From assembly GCA_032871835.1 (NCBI GenBank), contig CM065296.1, positions 114,152,146 to 114,216,145 on the forward strand: DNA of 64,000 nt, written 5' to 3'. The stretch comes from Dipteronia dyeriana. Lineage: Eukaryota > Streptophyta > Magnoliopsida > Sapindales > Sapindaceae. Shown piece after piece: positions 14,771 to 26,514 of the stretch; position 1 is the first letter of the stretch, and every line of letters starts with the position of its first letter. The notes beneath the pieces are model-generated. The model saw only the letters and a program-made list of their open reading frames with translations, did no database searches and had not been told where the DNA came from. The translations under genes and the position numbers were made by a program.

Positions 14771-15268
14771 ATTAACAAATGTAGAAATCTTACTAAAATA
14801 GATTTAAAATATTTTACAATCAAAATATATATTATTTGAAAGTATATTTTTTTGTGAAATCACTGTTTTGATGAAATCTAATAGTGGGATCAACAGTAAC
14901 AAAATATGGCTTTTAATACCTTCACAACTGCAAGAGAGATGTTTCTCGATCACTTTATGATTTAATTTGTAAATATAAGATTTGAACTCTATCAAATAAG
15001 TGAACGGGAGAAGTGCACGATAATCACGTTTTGAAGAGCCGGGTGTAGATACTATGGTAGTGTATATTTATATGTAAACTATTAGATTTAATTTCTTAGA
15101 TCCGGTCTGTATATATTTATCAGTGATTATCTATAATTTATGATCTATGTTCAATACACTAATATATTTTATATTAGTGTGTCCCGGAAAAAAAATGAAT
15201 ATATATATAATAATAATAATAATACACAATCCAAAGAGTGTTAAACTAAAAAATCAAAATCAAAACAT

Positions 15269-15961
15269 AGTACGTATATTCAAATCTAAGCATTGGATTC
15301 ATCCAACGGTTAGATTTGATATTTAAGAAAAATATTTTTTACCTCATCAACAAGAATAAGAAAAAAAATCTTCTTTCTAACCATCAACTCTCTCTCTCTA
15401 ACAACAAAGTTACTTTTAAAAAAATTAATATTTGCAGAAGGAGGGTGGTGGATTCATCATCATCATCAAACAATAATTGCATATTGAGACTCTGAAGGCA
15501 TTGGTGATTGTTTATAGTTCATCAAACACATACTCCTCTATTTCAATGGATGATCATCAAAAACTTATGATAGCAGATCATAAATTTTTTTAAATTTTTT
15601 TTCACTTTTTTTCCTTATAATATATATATTTAAAGATGCCTTGTATTTTAATATTATTAATTCTGTGAAAAAAAAATTATAGAGATGAAATGAAACAATG
15701 TTATTTTAGATTTTAGAGCTTTAACTATGATCATTCATAAAAGTTCATGATATTATTATTATTTTTAGTTTGTTGGAGAAAAAAATCATGGTGTAGACAG
15801 TAGAGAGAGAACACTATTGTTGTTAGAGAGAGAGAGTTGAGCAACCAAAAATATGAAAATAAATTAAGGAGAGAGAGAGTTGAACACGTGTTACAATACA
15901 TAAAAGAGATTTTATTTTTGAAGAGAACATTTGTGTTTCTAAGTTACATATAATATTTTTC

Positions 15962-16005
<44 letters not shown>

Positions 16006-16263
16006 TTTGATGATGATCAATCCACCATCCCCTACTGCAAATATTAAACTTAGTTTTTTGTTAGAGAGTGAGATGATGGATAGAAAGAAGAAAATATGTA
16101 CAAACGTTTTTTTGTTTTATTGTTGTTGATAAGGTTTAAAATATTTTTCTTTAAAATATACTTTTTGATAATATATATATGGTAGGATAATATATATCTT
16201 AAATAACTAAATCTAAATATTGGATATATCTCACATTTAGATTTAAATGTATTATGACGTACT
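15269..16263. mobile_element. 1-kb inverted-repeat (foldback-like) element
   Basis: The ends are inverted copies: AGTACGT followed by a diverged TCTAA...TTTAAG block at 15269-15330, matched in reverse complement at about 16190-16263. A second strong arm match lies inside. The ATATTTGCAG...GGTGGATT...CATCATCA block and flanking CTCTCTAACAA (about 15385-15475) recur in inverse orientation at about 16000-16075. The centre is AT-rich with a (TA)n tract (about 15966-16000). There is no coding capacity, so it is best read as a non-autonomous foldback or large MITE. Confidence 0.7.
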
Positions 16264-16496
16264 GATAAAAAAAAACCATGATATATATATTAAACCTTAA
16301 ACAAGTATCACCAAAATCTGAAGAAAATATTATGGAATATTTTATTCAAAATTTTTGTTTTTTTCTATTGAATTTGGAAGATAGATTTTACTTTTTCTTC
16401 TCATTTAAAAGAAAATACACTTTCTTTTTTCATGAGTCAAAAAAAGTTACAGTTATTTTAATAAAAAAAGTTTTGTCTTTAATGAAAACATACTAG

Positions 16497-16860
16497 TGTA
16501 TGAATAGACAAAAGGAAGTAGACGTGTAAGTGTGTAACCAATAGGAGGCCACGATAAGATTGGAGAAGCATGAAGGGGCCCGCCTTGGGGCCTTCTGGTA
16601 TCCGAAGGCTCTCGAAATGGACCACCAAGATTACGACAAGTGTCAAAATCCAGCTGGCTATGATTGTGACAATTGAAGTAATGAATGAGAGTAGTGATAG
16701 AGTGGTAGTCAGTGCACCGAAAGATATAATCGGGAGACTTCCACGTTGACACTGACCTAAATTCTCCGTACATAACCAACAGATATTGGTCCCGCACACG
16801 CAAAGAGAGCCAAAGGGACTAGTCATCTGATCGTCGGAGACCCTAAGATTTCGATGAGCT
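16497..16860. other. GC-shifted island of unknown nature
   Basis: This block has markedly higher GC than the flanking AT-rich DNA and overlapping minus-strand open frames of about 115 codons. One frame is hydrophobic (TIIASWILTLVVILVV). I recognise no domain in any frame. It could be a decayed gene fragment, an organellar insertion or part of a transposon. Confidence 0.3.
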
Positions 16861-19200
16861 GTATGCCACTTTTATTGATATTACTTTGCTTTTAAAAATA
16901 TAAATATTAATTTGTATAATTTTTTTTTATCGATTATTACTTAATGATTATCGAAACTGTTATGTACAGTTGGAATATCTATTCTTGATAAATTAAAAAA
17001 AAAACTTTATACATATACTTATAAAATATATATGGTGTAATTAGAACTTCTCACTATCGATATGGAAAAGATGTACACTATATCTTATATGAACGAAGCC
17101 AGCCATTTAAGATTGGGGGGCTAATATGGAAAAAAAAAGAGTGAGGGGAACGAAAGTGAAAAATATTAAAATTTTATAACTATTTCATAATTTTTTTAAT
17201 GTAAACTTTATAGACTTTGTGAGGGAAAGGGGTCATGGCGCCTACTAGCCACCCTCTCAGTCTGCTCATGCTATGATGTGAGAAAGGAAGCATTTTTTAT
17301 AAAATGATTATTTTGTCAATTTTATTTTTTAATTATCTATTTCTCTTATTTTAGAGATATGTGAAAAGATTCAAATGCATGCTTATATATGAAAGCATTG
17401 TAATAGCTCTTGTCCATCCAACCTACGTGTGTGTAAATGTAATTTTAGGAAATAAGGTTCGTATAATCCGCCTTTTGATGAAATTTAATGATTTAAAAAT
17501 GATGTAATTTTTGTCTCTAATTAAGGTGGCAAGAGAAAAGTACTAGCTGGAGAGTGCATGTTCTTGTCAAAAACATCTACACAGTTGCACGCACTTATTC
17601 GCATATATATCTAGGCATGGTATATATTTTGGACGATATATATTGTATTCATTATTTCCAAAAGCTATCTACTTTCTGTGATGATTCTATTTCTATCCTA
17701 TTACATATTTTGACCAAATAATGTTGATGTAATGCTTTCTCGCTCACACTATAGCTATTAGCTAGTATACAAAACAAAACAAAACAAAACATATCTATAC
17801 ATTAATATAAAATGTGTTTAAATTAATCAAAACAAAGATAAGATATTACTTAGTAATTATCGTATCCCATATACACATTCATTATACGTACTGTTATGAT
17901 TTGTCCACTTGTTCGGCCGAAACCAAATCTTTGTTTGCTTGCCGACTGATCTTGTTTTTGCATGACAAGTTTATAACAAGCTAGTTGATCTCAAGAGTCA
18001 AGGTCAATAATAAGAAGAAACCGCTAGTAGTTTCTGATTAGCCTGTGAATAATTCAAGAGGACGGTGACTTCATTGAATTGGCATTTTCTAGCTTACCTG
18101 TCTAAACTACCAAATAAAAAAAAGGTTGGTTACAGTAGTATCGTTGAAATTAATCTCTGGAAAAGCATATTTTCCATGTGATTTGATTTGTATACTCCTA
18201 CTAAAAGTCTGAAATCAACATTTTGTAACATCTTTCCTTTTCTCTTCATTTCTAGTAAAATCAAGAAAACCTACGTGTCAATCTTTTGTGGATTAGTTCT
18301 AGTTAAATTTCATCTGACTCTGTCTATAGTACATTCTATCTTTGTCAAATTTATAAGAGGGTTTGGACTTTGGAGGCCAATTTGGAACATTGACAAAATT
18401 TTAATAGAACAATATAAATAATAAAACAGGATTCAATTCCTGACTTATTTTTTAGTTTCCGAAACAGGTATATTTGTTGTTTGAATATCTTAATAATATT
18501 GACTAGGCATTTCCTCTTGTCCTGTTCACATTATCATACAGAATCGGCTATGGGGCCTGCACTTATTTGTACAGGAAATGACCTAAATGCCATGGAGCCT
18601 TTTATATGCATGGGCGCATGGCAGCCATTGGTTCGATAATTAAAATCCTGCAAGTTGCAGTGTAGAGAATCTGTGTAGGGACCGGTAGTAAACATTGAAG
18701 TTAAATCTTATGTATTTCCAATATGGGTCGGGGTCGGGGTCGGGTCATATCGACTCAAATTTCTTGTTCAATTGTTTGATTTCACTATCTCAACCATTGA
18801 GATATTGAAGTCAAACAATTGAGTCAGAAATTTGAGTTTATATAACTTGACCCCTCCTTTTTTAGGGATGAGATATTGAAATCAAACAATTGAATCAGAA
18901 ATTTAAGTTGATATAGTCGGACCCTTTCAATATTTGTTTTTATATTATGAACTATAAATTTAGATTAATGAGTCATCGGTTATTGACATAAAAACCAATG
19001 TGAAGGCATATATGTTTATCTGGACGAAATCTAGAGAGGATTTATTTTAGAATTTGGATTGGTTTGAATGTAGAAAATTGTAAGTGAAATCTTGATTAAT
19101 GTCTGTTATTGTTGGATTTATATGAATCTTACGGTATATACTCGGTTACGTACTCTTTGACAAAATCTGTGGGTGACATTTGTCAAATTTTGTCTTTATC
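16861..19200. other. Intergenic, upstream of CYP707A
   Basis: AT-rich, with no supportable gene. It includes a repeat-like block at about 17085-17275 with GGGGGGCTAATATGG near its left end and GGGTCATGGCGCC near its right, a pattern I associate with dispersed plant repeats. It also includes the palindromic structure at 18742-18924, listed separately. Confidence 0.45.
18742..18924. repeat. Imperfect palindrome with a duplicated right arm
   Basis: Left arm 18742-18795 and right arm about 18800-18853 are imperfect reverse complements: GGGTCATAT...AATTTCTTG...CAATTGTTTGA against TCAAACAATTG...AGAAATTTGAG...GACCC. The right arm is then repeated in direct orientation at 18871-18924. A short GGGTCG tandem (about 18725-18745) abuts the left end. 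There is no coding capacity. The structure sits about 440-620 bases upstream of the CYP707A start codon. Confidence 0.75.
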
Positions 19201-19223
19201 CTCTCACTGGTTTTCTTGATGTC

Positions 19224-19230
19224 TATATAA
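19224..19230 (+). promoter_or_regulatory. TATA box of the CYP707A gene
   Basis: TATATAA about 135 bases upstream of the ATG, in the expected orientation, followed by a purine/pyrimidine-mixed leader that ends in a GAGAGAGAGGG stretch just before the start codon. Confidence 0.6.
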
Positions 19231-19361
19231 ACATCAGTGTCTCCTTACTCAAATGACTCGAACAAAAATATCACAGTTCAAATTCCTGCATATAGTGTCA
19301 GTGCATTTCGACCAAGACTACTCAAGCTAACTGATCAATTGTGTTAAAGAGAGAGAGAGGG

Positions 19362-21779
19362 ATGGGAGAAATTTTTCTGTATATTTTCTTCTTTTTTCTT
19401 GCTCTATCCTCATACATATATTTTAGAAGAGACAAGAGAGACCCTTCAAAAAAAACCAAGCTCAAGCTTCCTCCTGGTTCAATGGGTTGGCCTTTTATTG
19501 GAGAAACTCTTCAACTCTACTCTCAAGACCCAAATGTCTTCTTTGTTTCCAAACAAAAAAGGTTTCGTTTTTTATCTTATCTTTTCAAGGCTCATGAATT
19601 CTTTGTTTTGTCACTGTGGTTATGCTCAAATGTGGTGGACATGTAACATGTTGGAGTGTGTTTAATTTTCTAGGTACGGGGAGATTTTCAAGACTCATAT
19701 TCTTGGATGTCCATGTGTGATGTTGGCTAGTCCTGAGGCTGCTCGGTTTGTTTTGGTGACACAAGCACACTTGTTCAAGCCAACTTATCCGAAAAGCAAG
19801 GAGCGTTTGATTGGTCCGTCAGCCTTGTTTTTTCACCAAGGAGACTACCATCTTCGGCTGAGGAAGCTGGTTCAAGGCTCCTTGTCACTTAATGTAATTC
19901 GCAACTTGGTTGCCGATATAGAATCCGCCGCTGCCTCTGCATTAGACTCGTGGGACGGCGGCCGTGTCATTAACACCTTTCATGAAATGAAAAAGGTTTT
20001 CTTTGCTTCATTGTCATTTATTATATTACATTACATTACATGTTTGTTTAAAGTCATTAGTCTGTTGTAACTTTCTTGGAGAATCTAACAAAACCTTTTT
20101 TCTTTGTTGCAGTTCTCTTTCGAAGTAGGTATACTAGCGATTTTCGGACAATTGAATGAACATTACATTCAAGAACTGAAGAAGAATTACTACATACTAG
20201 ATAAAGGCTACAATTCCTTTCCTACAAATATTCCAGGCACTCCTTACGGGAAAGCTGTACAGGTTAGTGAGCAAATTATGATCAATAACATCAACAATCT
20301 CTTAATTTAAAGTTAATTTTCACAGTAAAATCTTACAAAGTGACCTTATATATATATGTCCAGGCAAGAAAAAGGCTAAATCAAATTCTTAGTGAGATCA
20401 TTCGAGAGAAGACGGAGAACAAGTTACTTGAAAAGGATCTGTTGGGTTGTCTATTGAACTCCCAAGGCGAAAAAGGACAAGTTCTAACGGAAGACCAAAT
20501 CGCGGACAACATAATCGGAGTGTTGTTTGCAGCTCAAGACACTACAGCAAGTGTCATGACATGGATTGTCAAGTACCTCCATGACAACCCGAAACTTCTA
20601 GAGGCTGTAAAGGTATTGTCTCTACAAGAAGCCAAATCATTGGCGAGTTCCAGAACAAGTCTCACACTAATTTGTTTTTGTCTTTTGTCTTGAAATTTAT
20701 ATGAAGTATACAGTGAATGTATTAATTATTGGTCGTGCTGTGTCTTTGTAGGCTGAACAGAAGACAATCCGGAAAATAAATGAAGAAAGTAACCAACCAT
20801 TAAGCTGGAGTCAAACCAGAAAAATGCCAATTACTTACAAGGTACTAAATTAAACTCTGTATAGTGAAAGTCTGTTTCTCTTCATGTACTTTTTACCGGT
20901 TGAATTTTAATGCATTAGTCACTAACAATAGGAAAAAAAATGAATTCAAATTGCTCAGGTTATGTTAGAGAGCTTGAGAATGGCAAGCATCATATCATTC
21001 ACCTTTAGAGAAGCTGTGGCTGATGTGGAATATAAAGGTAAAAAAAAAATTGAAAACAAGAAAAAACCTGAAATTTATTGACAATAATGAGAGCATCCGT
21101 TAGTTTTGAAAGAAATAACTGACACAGAAATCTGAAATTGGCTGACAGGTTACTTGATTCCGAAAGGTTGGAAGGTGATGCCTTTGTTCAGGAACATTCA
21201 TCACAATCCAGAATTTTTTACCGATCCTCAGAAGTTTGATCCTTCAAGATTTGAGGTACTACCAGAGATGTGTCATGTGCGCTGTGTATGCTTTTACAGG
21301 ATTTTGTTTATGGTTAAGAAATTTCTCAGGTTTTTTAGAAAAATAAATAATCCATGGTGCATATATGCAGGTTTCTCCAAAACCCAATACATTTATGCCA
21401 TTTGGCAGTGGTGTACATGCCTGCCCTGGAAATGAGCTTGCCAAGCAGGAGATGCTTATATTGGTCCACCACTTAGTCTCCAAGTTCAGGTATTGTTGAA
21501 ATATGAAAATCACAACTCCCATCCAAACAATCTCTCATGTCTGCCATACAACAGCAATCTTATTCAAGGGACTTAGATAATTGGTGGCTGAGACTTGAGA
21601 GATGGTTTTGGAGAGCACAAAGTGGTGGAACTGTATAATCATTGTCATTGACAATAACTTTTTTGTTGGTTTTTTGTAGGTGGGAAGTGGTGGGATCCCA
21701 AAATGGGATTCAGTATGGTCCATTTCCAGTTCCTCTACAAGGACTTCCTGCTAGATTTTGGAAAGAATCTACAAGCTGA
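19362..21779 (+). CDS. CYP707A: Cytochrome P450 CYP707A family, abscisic acid 8'-hydroxylase
   Basis: Predicted ABA 8'-hydroxylase, the enzyme that starts ABA breakdown to phaseic acid at the endoplasmic reticulum. Nine exons: 19362-19561, 19674-19995, 20113-20262, 20364-20612, 20752-20841, 20959-21037, 21149-21255, 21371-21489, 21680-21779. They join in frame to 471 residues, normal for the family. An N-terminal membrane anchor (about residues 3-21) precedes a basic stop-transfer and the proline hinge LPPGSMGWPFIGETLQLY. I-helix AAQDTT is at about 280-285, the K-helix ExxR (ESLR) at 341-344, a FDPSRFE meander motif follows, and the haem loop PFGSGVHACPG has its ligand Cys at 417. The CYP707A call rests on the SMGWPFIGET and FMPFGSGVHACPGNELAK signatures. 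It looks closest to CYP707A4, but the subfamily number is from memory. All key P450 residues are present, so the gene appears functional. Confidence 0.93.
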
Positions 21780-23081
21780 AACCTGAAAATCCAGGGACAA
21801 TCAATAGCAGAGATGCCAAACCTCTCTAGATTTTAGCTTTCTATTCTATTATTGTTATTGTATGATTTTTTTTTTTTTTTTTTTTGGCTAAGCAGTTGCT
21901 TATTTTTACTAAAGAGATAAAGACCATCCCCTTCCAAGCACATGGGGAGGCAAATTTATGCTTCCCATTTTTTTTCCCATTTTTCTCCACCACATTGCCA
22001 TATCTCTATCTCAACTGGGCAATTGGTAACCTCTTGATATATGCAATATATATTAATGGAAAGTCTTCTAATTAAATATTAAATATTAAATATATCAAGT
22101 GTTTTAGTTTCTCAGTCCAAAAAAATATGGCCCACATTTTAGCAGCAATGGCCATTCTTGTCTGCGAAGCACCACTGCGCATGCCCTTGGCTCTCAGGCA
22201 GAGGTTGCGAGAGAGCGAGAACCACGTGTTGCGCTGTGATTGGGACGTTTGAAAAAGTTGTGTTTCTTCCGGCCGGAGAGGAATCCATTTTTACTCACCT
22301 CTCTTCAAGGGGGGTAAGCATTACCCCCCTCCCGTATGGACCGTATGGATATGTGTCCAGGGATGGGTAAGTTTGTTTCAAAATATGAGGGGGGGGGGGG
22401 GGGGGGGGGGGGGGTGGAGCAAAAGTAAAGTAAACTCGCTGGAGAGCACCCTCCTAGGCCTCTAAATAACAAACACTGCTAACAGTTTTCTTGACCAGTT
22501 TCGCTCATGGACCCTACAATAAATGTGGCAACCAGAGCTTTGAAACTATTGTACTTTTCAGCAGTCTCTCTCTGGTTTTGATATTTTGAAGCATCCATTA
22601 ACCTACAAGCCATGGACCAATGAACCAACCTTGTTTGTGAATTGTGACCTGATCATCATGGGGCTCCATTAACCCACCCTGTATTTGGCATTTGCTAATT
22701 GAATATTATCAGTATTCTAAGGTTAAAAAATATGACCAAATTTTGTTCTAAAGAGGTTCCTAGATTTCCAGCATACCACAATCATCCAAATTTTACAGGG
22801 CAGCATTCTCTACGAATCATCCATAGATCCAGAAGCATTCGATTAACTATTTTGATATAATCATGTAGCCAATTATGCACAGAAAAATAAAAATAAAGAA
22901 GCATTGAATTATTGATAACAGTAATAATGAAAACATGTAGAAAGACACTTTGTAAAAAAAAATGTAATTCTCAAGTACATCCTATATATGAAATTTTCAG
23001 ATGTGGCATGTTCTACAGCACTTGATCTTATCAATTTAATTTCATTCCACAGTAAAGTTGGGAAAACATGACCAGATTAGT
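21780..23081. other. Intergenic between convergent CYP707A and thioredoxin-like genes
   Basis: No gene is supported. A poly-T tract near 21867-21886 lies in the 3' flank of the P450. A GC-rich patch with a CACGTG G-box word (near 22223) spans about 22150-22440 and includes the G run listed separately. The rest is AT-rich. Confidence 0.45.
22389..22414. repeat. Poly-G run of 26 bases
   Basis: An uninterrupted run of 26 G is preceded by ATATGA and followed by TGGAGC. Such runs are rare in plant DNA and form G-quadruplexes readily. The exact length may be an assembly or polymerase-slippage artefact. Confidence 0.85.
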
Positions 23082-24599
23082 TCAATCGTTGGGAGACGAC
23101 GTAAATGATGTGTATTTAAGAATGGCTGCATCGATCCTCCCTTTGTCTCTGGTTGCGAAAGATTCCAGCATAACTCCGTTTTTGTAGAAGTGGAATAGGG
23201 GAACTGTCTGCATTTTATGGATTAGGATGCTTCCGTTAGTATCATTCCTCATTTAAATCAATAAGTTCTGTAAGCTAAAAAAAGAAAAGGACGGAAAGGA
23301 ATAGTAAAAAAAAGTTTGAGCATATATCTCTCTCCTTTTCTTTTTGTTCTCTCAATTTGCTTGGCAGGAAATAGGCCTATAAAAAGCTGAAGTCCTTTTC
23401 TTCACTCTAATTCAATTTTAATTTTATATGATTCAAAAAAATTATCAGCATGAATGGTCGGATTTAAATGCTATCTTCAAATTGAACAAAAAGCCAGCTG
23501 TGTAAACCATCTTGAGACTCATTTCCTATCAAAGAATCCGAGTCAGATACAGACATTTTTTTTTCTTTTGAAAACAAAAAATCTAGTCAGTGAATGGAAG
23601 CGATATCTGGAAGCTATAATCGTTGCTGCCAAAACACATTCATTGAAGAGAATGAATTGAAAGCTATTAACCAGAAAAAAGAACAAAAAAAATTACCTTT
23701 ATTCGAAGTCGTTCAGCAACCTCAGACTGTTCATCATACTCATCAATTACCTGCAGTGTGCAACATGCAATAAGAATTTCGTGTAGATTCATCAAAAACA
23801 AAAACAAAAAGAAAAGGTTCCCAATTCTATAACCTATTTGCAAGAAAACTCCATGCTCAACCTGATACAAATTGACCATGACAGGGTAAGACCTGCCACA
23901 GAGAATCCCTAGAGAGCAATTTGTACACCATGCTTAATTGAGACATGTAAACCATAAATTAACACTTTGAGATTGAAACCTCTGGCATTATGGTCTTTAT
24001 TCGCTGTCAACATTAGGATTCACATTGATTGTAACTTTTATTTTGGCGTTATGCCAAAATATATAAAAAAATTATGCTATCTATGGTTCTACACAAATTA
24101 AGCTTATAAAATTACTCACATTATGTTTTAAGAAGATAACTGGAGCTTCCTGGTCACCAGATCCCCTGCATAATTTTGCAAACCCCTGCTCTATGTACTT
24201 GCAGCTTCCACAAGAAGTGCGATAAAAATCTACTACAACTAAAGATTCCATTTCTTTGGCCCTTTCAAGAATTTTGAAGAACTCCTCATCAGTCTTAAAT
24301 TCTCTAACGCATTCTACAGGGCAGAGTTCGTCTTCTTCATCAGATTCCCCTTGATTTTCATCACCAATACCTTTGATTTTTCCACCCCGCAGTGTATTGC
24401 TACCATTTAAATTTAAATAGGCCAAAACTATACATCTACTGATAGATGGAATGTTGGCTCTCATGCAAAAAGATCTAACATGAGTTCTCTCATAAACATA
24501 GCTGGGTGCAATACATGGAATTCTAGAATCAAATTTTCCATCCAGAGAAATTCCAAATTCGAAAGAGGCCCTTTTATACAGAATATTCCGCCTGAGCAT
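23082..24599 (-). CDS. Thioredoxin-like protein, chloroplastic (At1g07700 type)
   Basis: Predicted chloroplast thioredoxin-fold protein. Coding exons on the minus strand: 24599-24120, 23750-23697, 23207-23082; 219 residues in frame. The first about 70 residues are Ser/Arg-rich and lack acidic residues in their first part, like a transit peptide. The thioredoxin domain follows: VVVDFYRTSCGSCKYIEQ with the redox-active Cys pair at 130 and 133 (CGSC, not the classical CGPC), then VIFLKHNVIDEYDEQSEVAERLRIK and the cis-proline strand TVPLFHFYKNG. The ATG at 24599 was chosen because a splice acceptor (TATAG before 24631) begins this exon and the family starts near here. An upstream leader exon ends with a good donor at 25716. 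The CGSC site and DEYDEQSEVAERLRIK match the thioredoxin-like 4 group; its specific target is not evident. Confidence 0.88.
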
Positions 24600-25715
24600 G
24601 ACAACATACAGCAAGCCTCCACAAGAATGACCTATAAATAGCACTTATATTTAAGAATTTACACTAAACTTTGGACATGTCACTTAATATTTTGTAGATG
24701 GAGCAACTGATATCCGAATTAGTCCTTATTTCTTATCTCATTCGATCGTCTGAGCCTTAAAGAACATGAAACATATGAAACATGATAACCATCACTATTA
24801 GAGAAAAAGTAAACAACTATATTAGAATAGCCATTTAGTTGGCAAGACATAAGATGTTTGGAAACAAAACTGACAAATTCGGACTAATCTAAGGCATTCC
24901 ATAATTTTAGAGAATTGCACCAATGAAATGAAAAAGTATATAAAAATAATGCAAAAAATAAATAGTTTTAGAAAGTTTGACACCCCATATCCCAAAACAC
25001 AGAATTATTTTTTCTATATCAAGCTCTCGTAGCCTAAAGTGATATAACACTGTTTAACAACACAACATTTTTGAAAATCAACATAATAGAAATTAGAAAC
25101 AGTAGTTATTTTTCTCCGGCACATTAATTGTGTGTTGTAACGATTAACAACACAAACTTCGAGAAACATCGAGCACACAATTTTAAGTTCCTAAAAACAG
25201 AATCCAAATTTTAGAGCTTAGAATCATATGATGATGTATGTGAAATGTGATTTTTCAGGTCAGATGCCTATCAAACTCAAAAGATGGCATGTCCACACAG
25301 GCCGTGCTCAGCCAAACTCTTCATCTTCCTCAATATCAGAATCAAAATCACAACCATCTTTTACACCATTTCCAATGAATTTACACAGTTCAGAAAATCA
25401 ATATGCAAATTGAAAATTAATCTTTGACAACTCAGACAACTTTTTCCAATAATGTTTGACAATAAAAGCTAAATCTAGCACAATAATTAGTCATCTTCAT
25501 TAACACTATAGTTCTGTTTAAGGTATCAGTAATCACAGTTTACAGTCATAAATGATGTCAAAGTTGGGAATTTAGTCAGAAACATGAACAACACTAGAGA
25601 ACACGAGAAACTATAAAACAAAATTGTATGCAAACAGTTGAAAAGAAATCAAGAATAGGACAGGAGGACACAGTTTGATTAATTTAAGAATTCGAATAAG
25701 TGATTAGCAGCTTAC

Positions 25716-25900
25716 CTCAGGCAGTTACTGCATTGCGATATCTTGAACAGAAAGAAGCTTCGAATGAGAAAAGGACACGCTATTACCACATCCGCTTTGC
25801 TGTGGTCGTGTGGTGTACATACACCATACAAGATCCATCCAAACATCTTTTTGCGTTGAACAACAGTAATATTCGGGTTTGATTATGTTCGGGTCATTTC
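25716..25900 (-). other. 5' non-coding leader exon of the thioredoxin-like gene (predicted)
   Basis: On the minus strand the sequence reads ...GCCTGAG|GTAAGC at 25716, a strong splice donor pairing with the acceptor before 24631. The upstream end is uncertain. Two copies of the word TTCGAATGAGAAAAGG about 170 bases apart lie at the start of this exon and just upstream. Confidence 0.5.
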
Positions 25901-25960
25901 CGGTTTGATTGTGTTGAACAATGAAGAACTTCGAATGAGAAAAGGTCATATTTGATTTTG

Positions 25961-25977
25961 TTGGGCCTAAGGCCCAA
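25961..25977. promoter_or_regulatory. Palindromic site II (GGCCCA) pair, promoter of the thioredoxin-like gene
   Basis: TTGGGCCTAAGGCCCAA is a perfect 17-base palindrome containing two inverted GGCCCA site II words. Such elements are bound by TCP factors and are common in promoters of plant housekeeping and organelle-related genes. It lies about 60-80 bases upstream of the predicted leader exon. Confidence 0.55.
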
Positions 25978-26514
25978 TTATATAAAGTCCTCCAAAAATG
26001 CCAAGGCCTTTTCGGTCACGGCAAATGCGTCACTTATGCATAATTTTTTTGGATTTAGTTACGTAAACCAACTTAAATTTCAGATTTAAATTTTTTTCTT
26101 CGATATTCTTAACTATTGGATTAAGAAGCAAGAACACATGAGTAAATAAGTGATTAAGATGTTGGAGTCAAAAAAATTAAGTTATAATTTTAAATTGATT
26201 TAGCCTAACTCGTTTATTTTAAGTTTGTTCGGTTTTCACTTTTAAAGGTGTCGGGTTTTTCAAACTGCAATCAAATGGATATTATCTATGTGAATCATCC
26301 ATTTAATTTATGTCATGGGAAATTTGCCAATGTGCATTTCTGTTTTTTGTTTTTTTTTTCCTTTAAGCCATTACAATTAATTCAATATTAAGGGAAATGA
26401 TACAATTCGAACTTACAACCTTAAGACTGAGGATCATACCATCAGATCAATCTCGTATAGTCACGTACATTTTGTTCAAGCAAGGAAATTATGTTATATT
26501 ACAACAAACCTTAT

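Noticed and set aside
16453..16826. Minus-strand frames of 115-116 codons as a gene
   Set aside because: Two overlapping frames, no recognisable domain, no splice context; kept only as a composition anomaly.
22158..22370. 70-codon Cys-rich frame near the poly-G run
   Set aside because: Composition follows from the GC-rich patch; no homologue recognised and no promoter or splice evidence.
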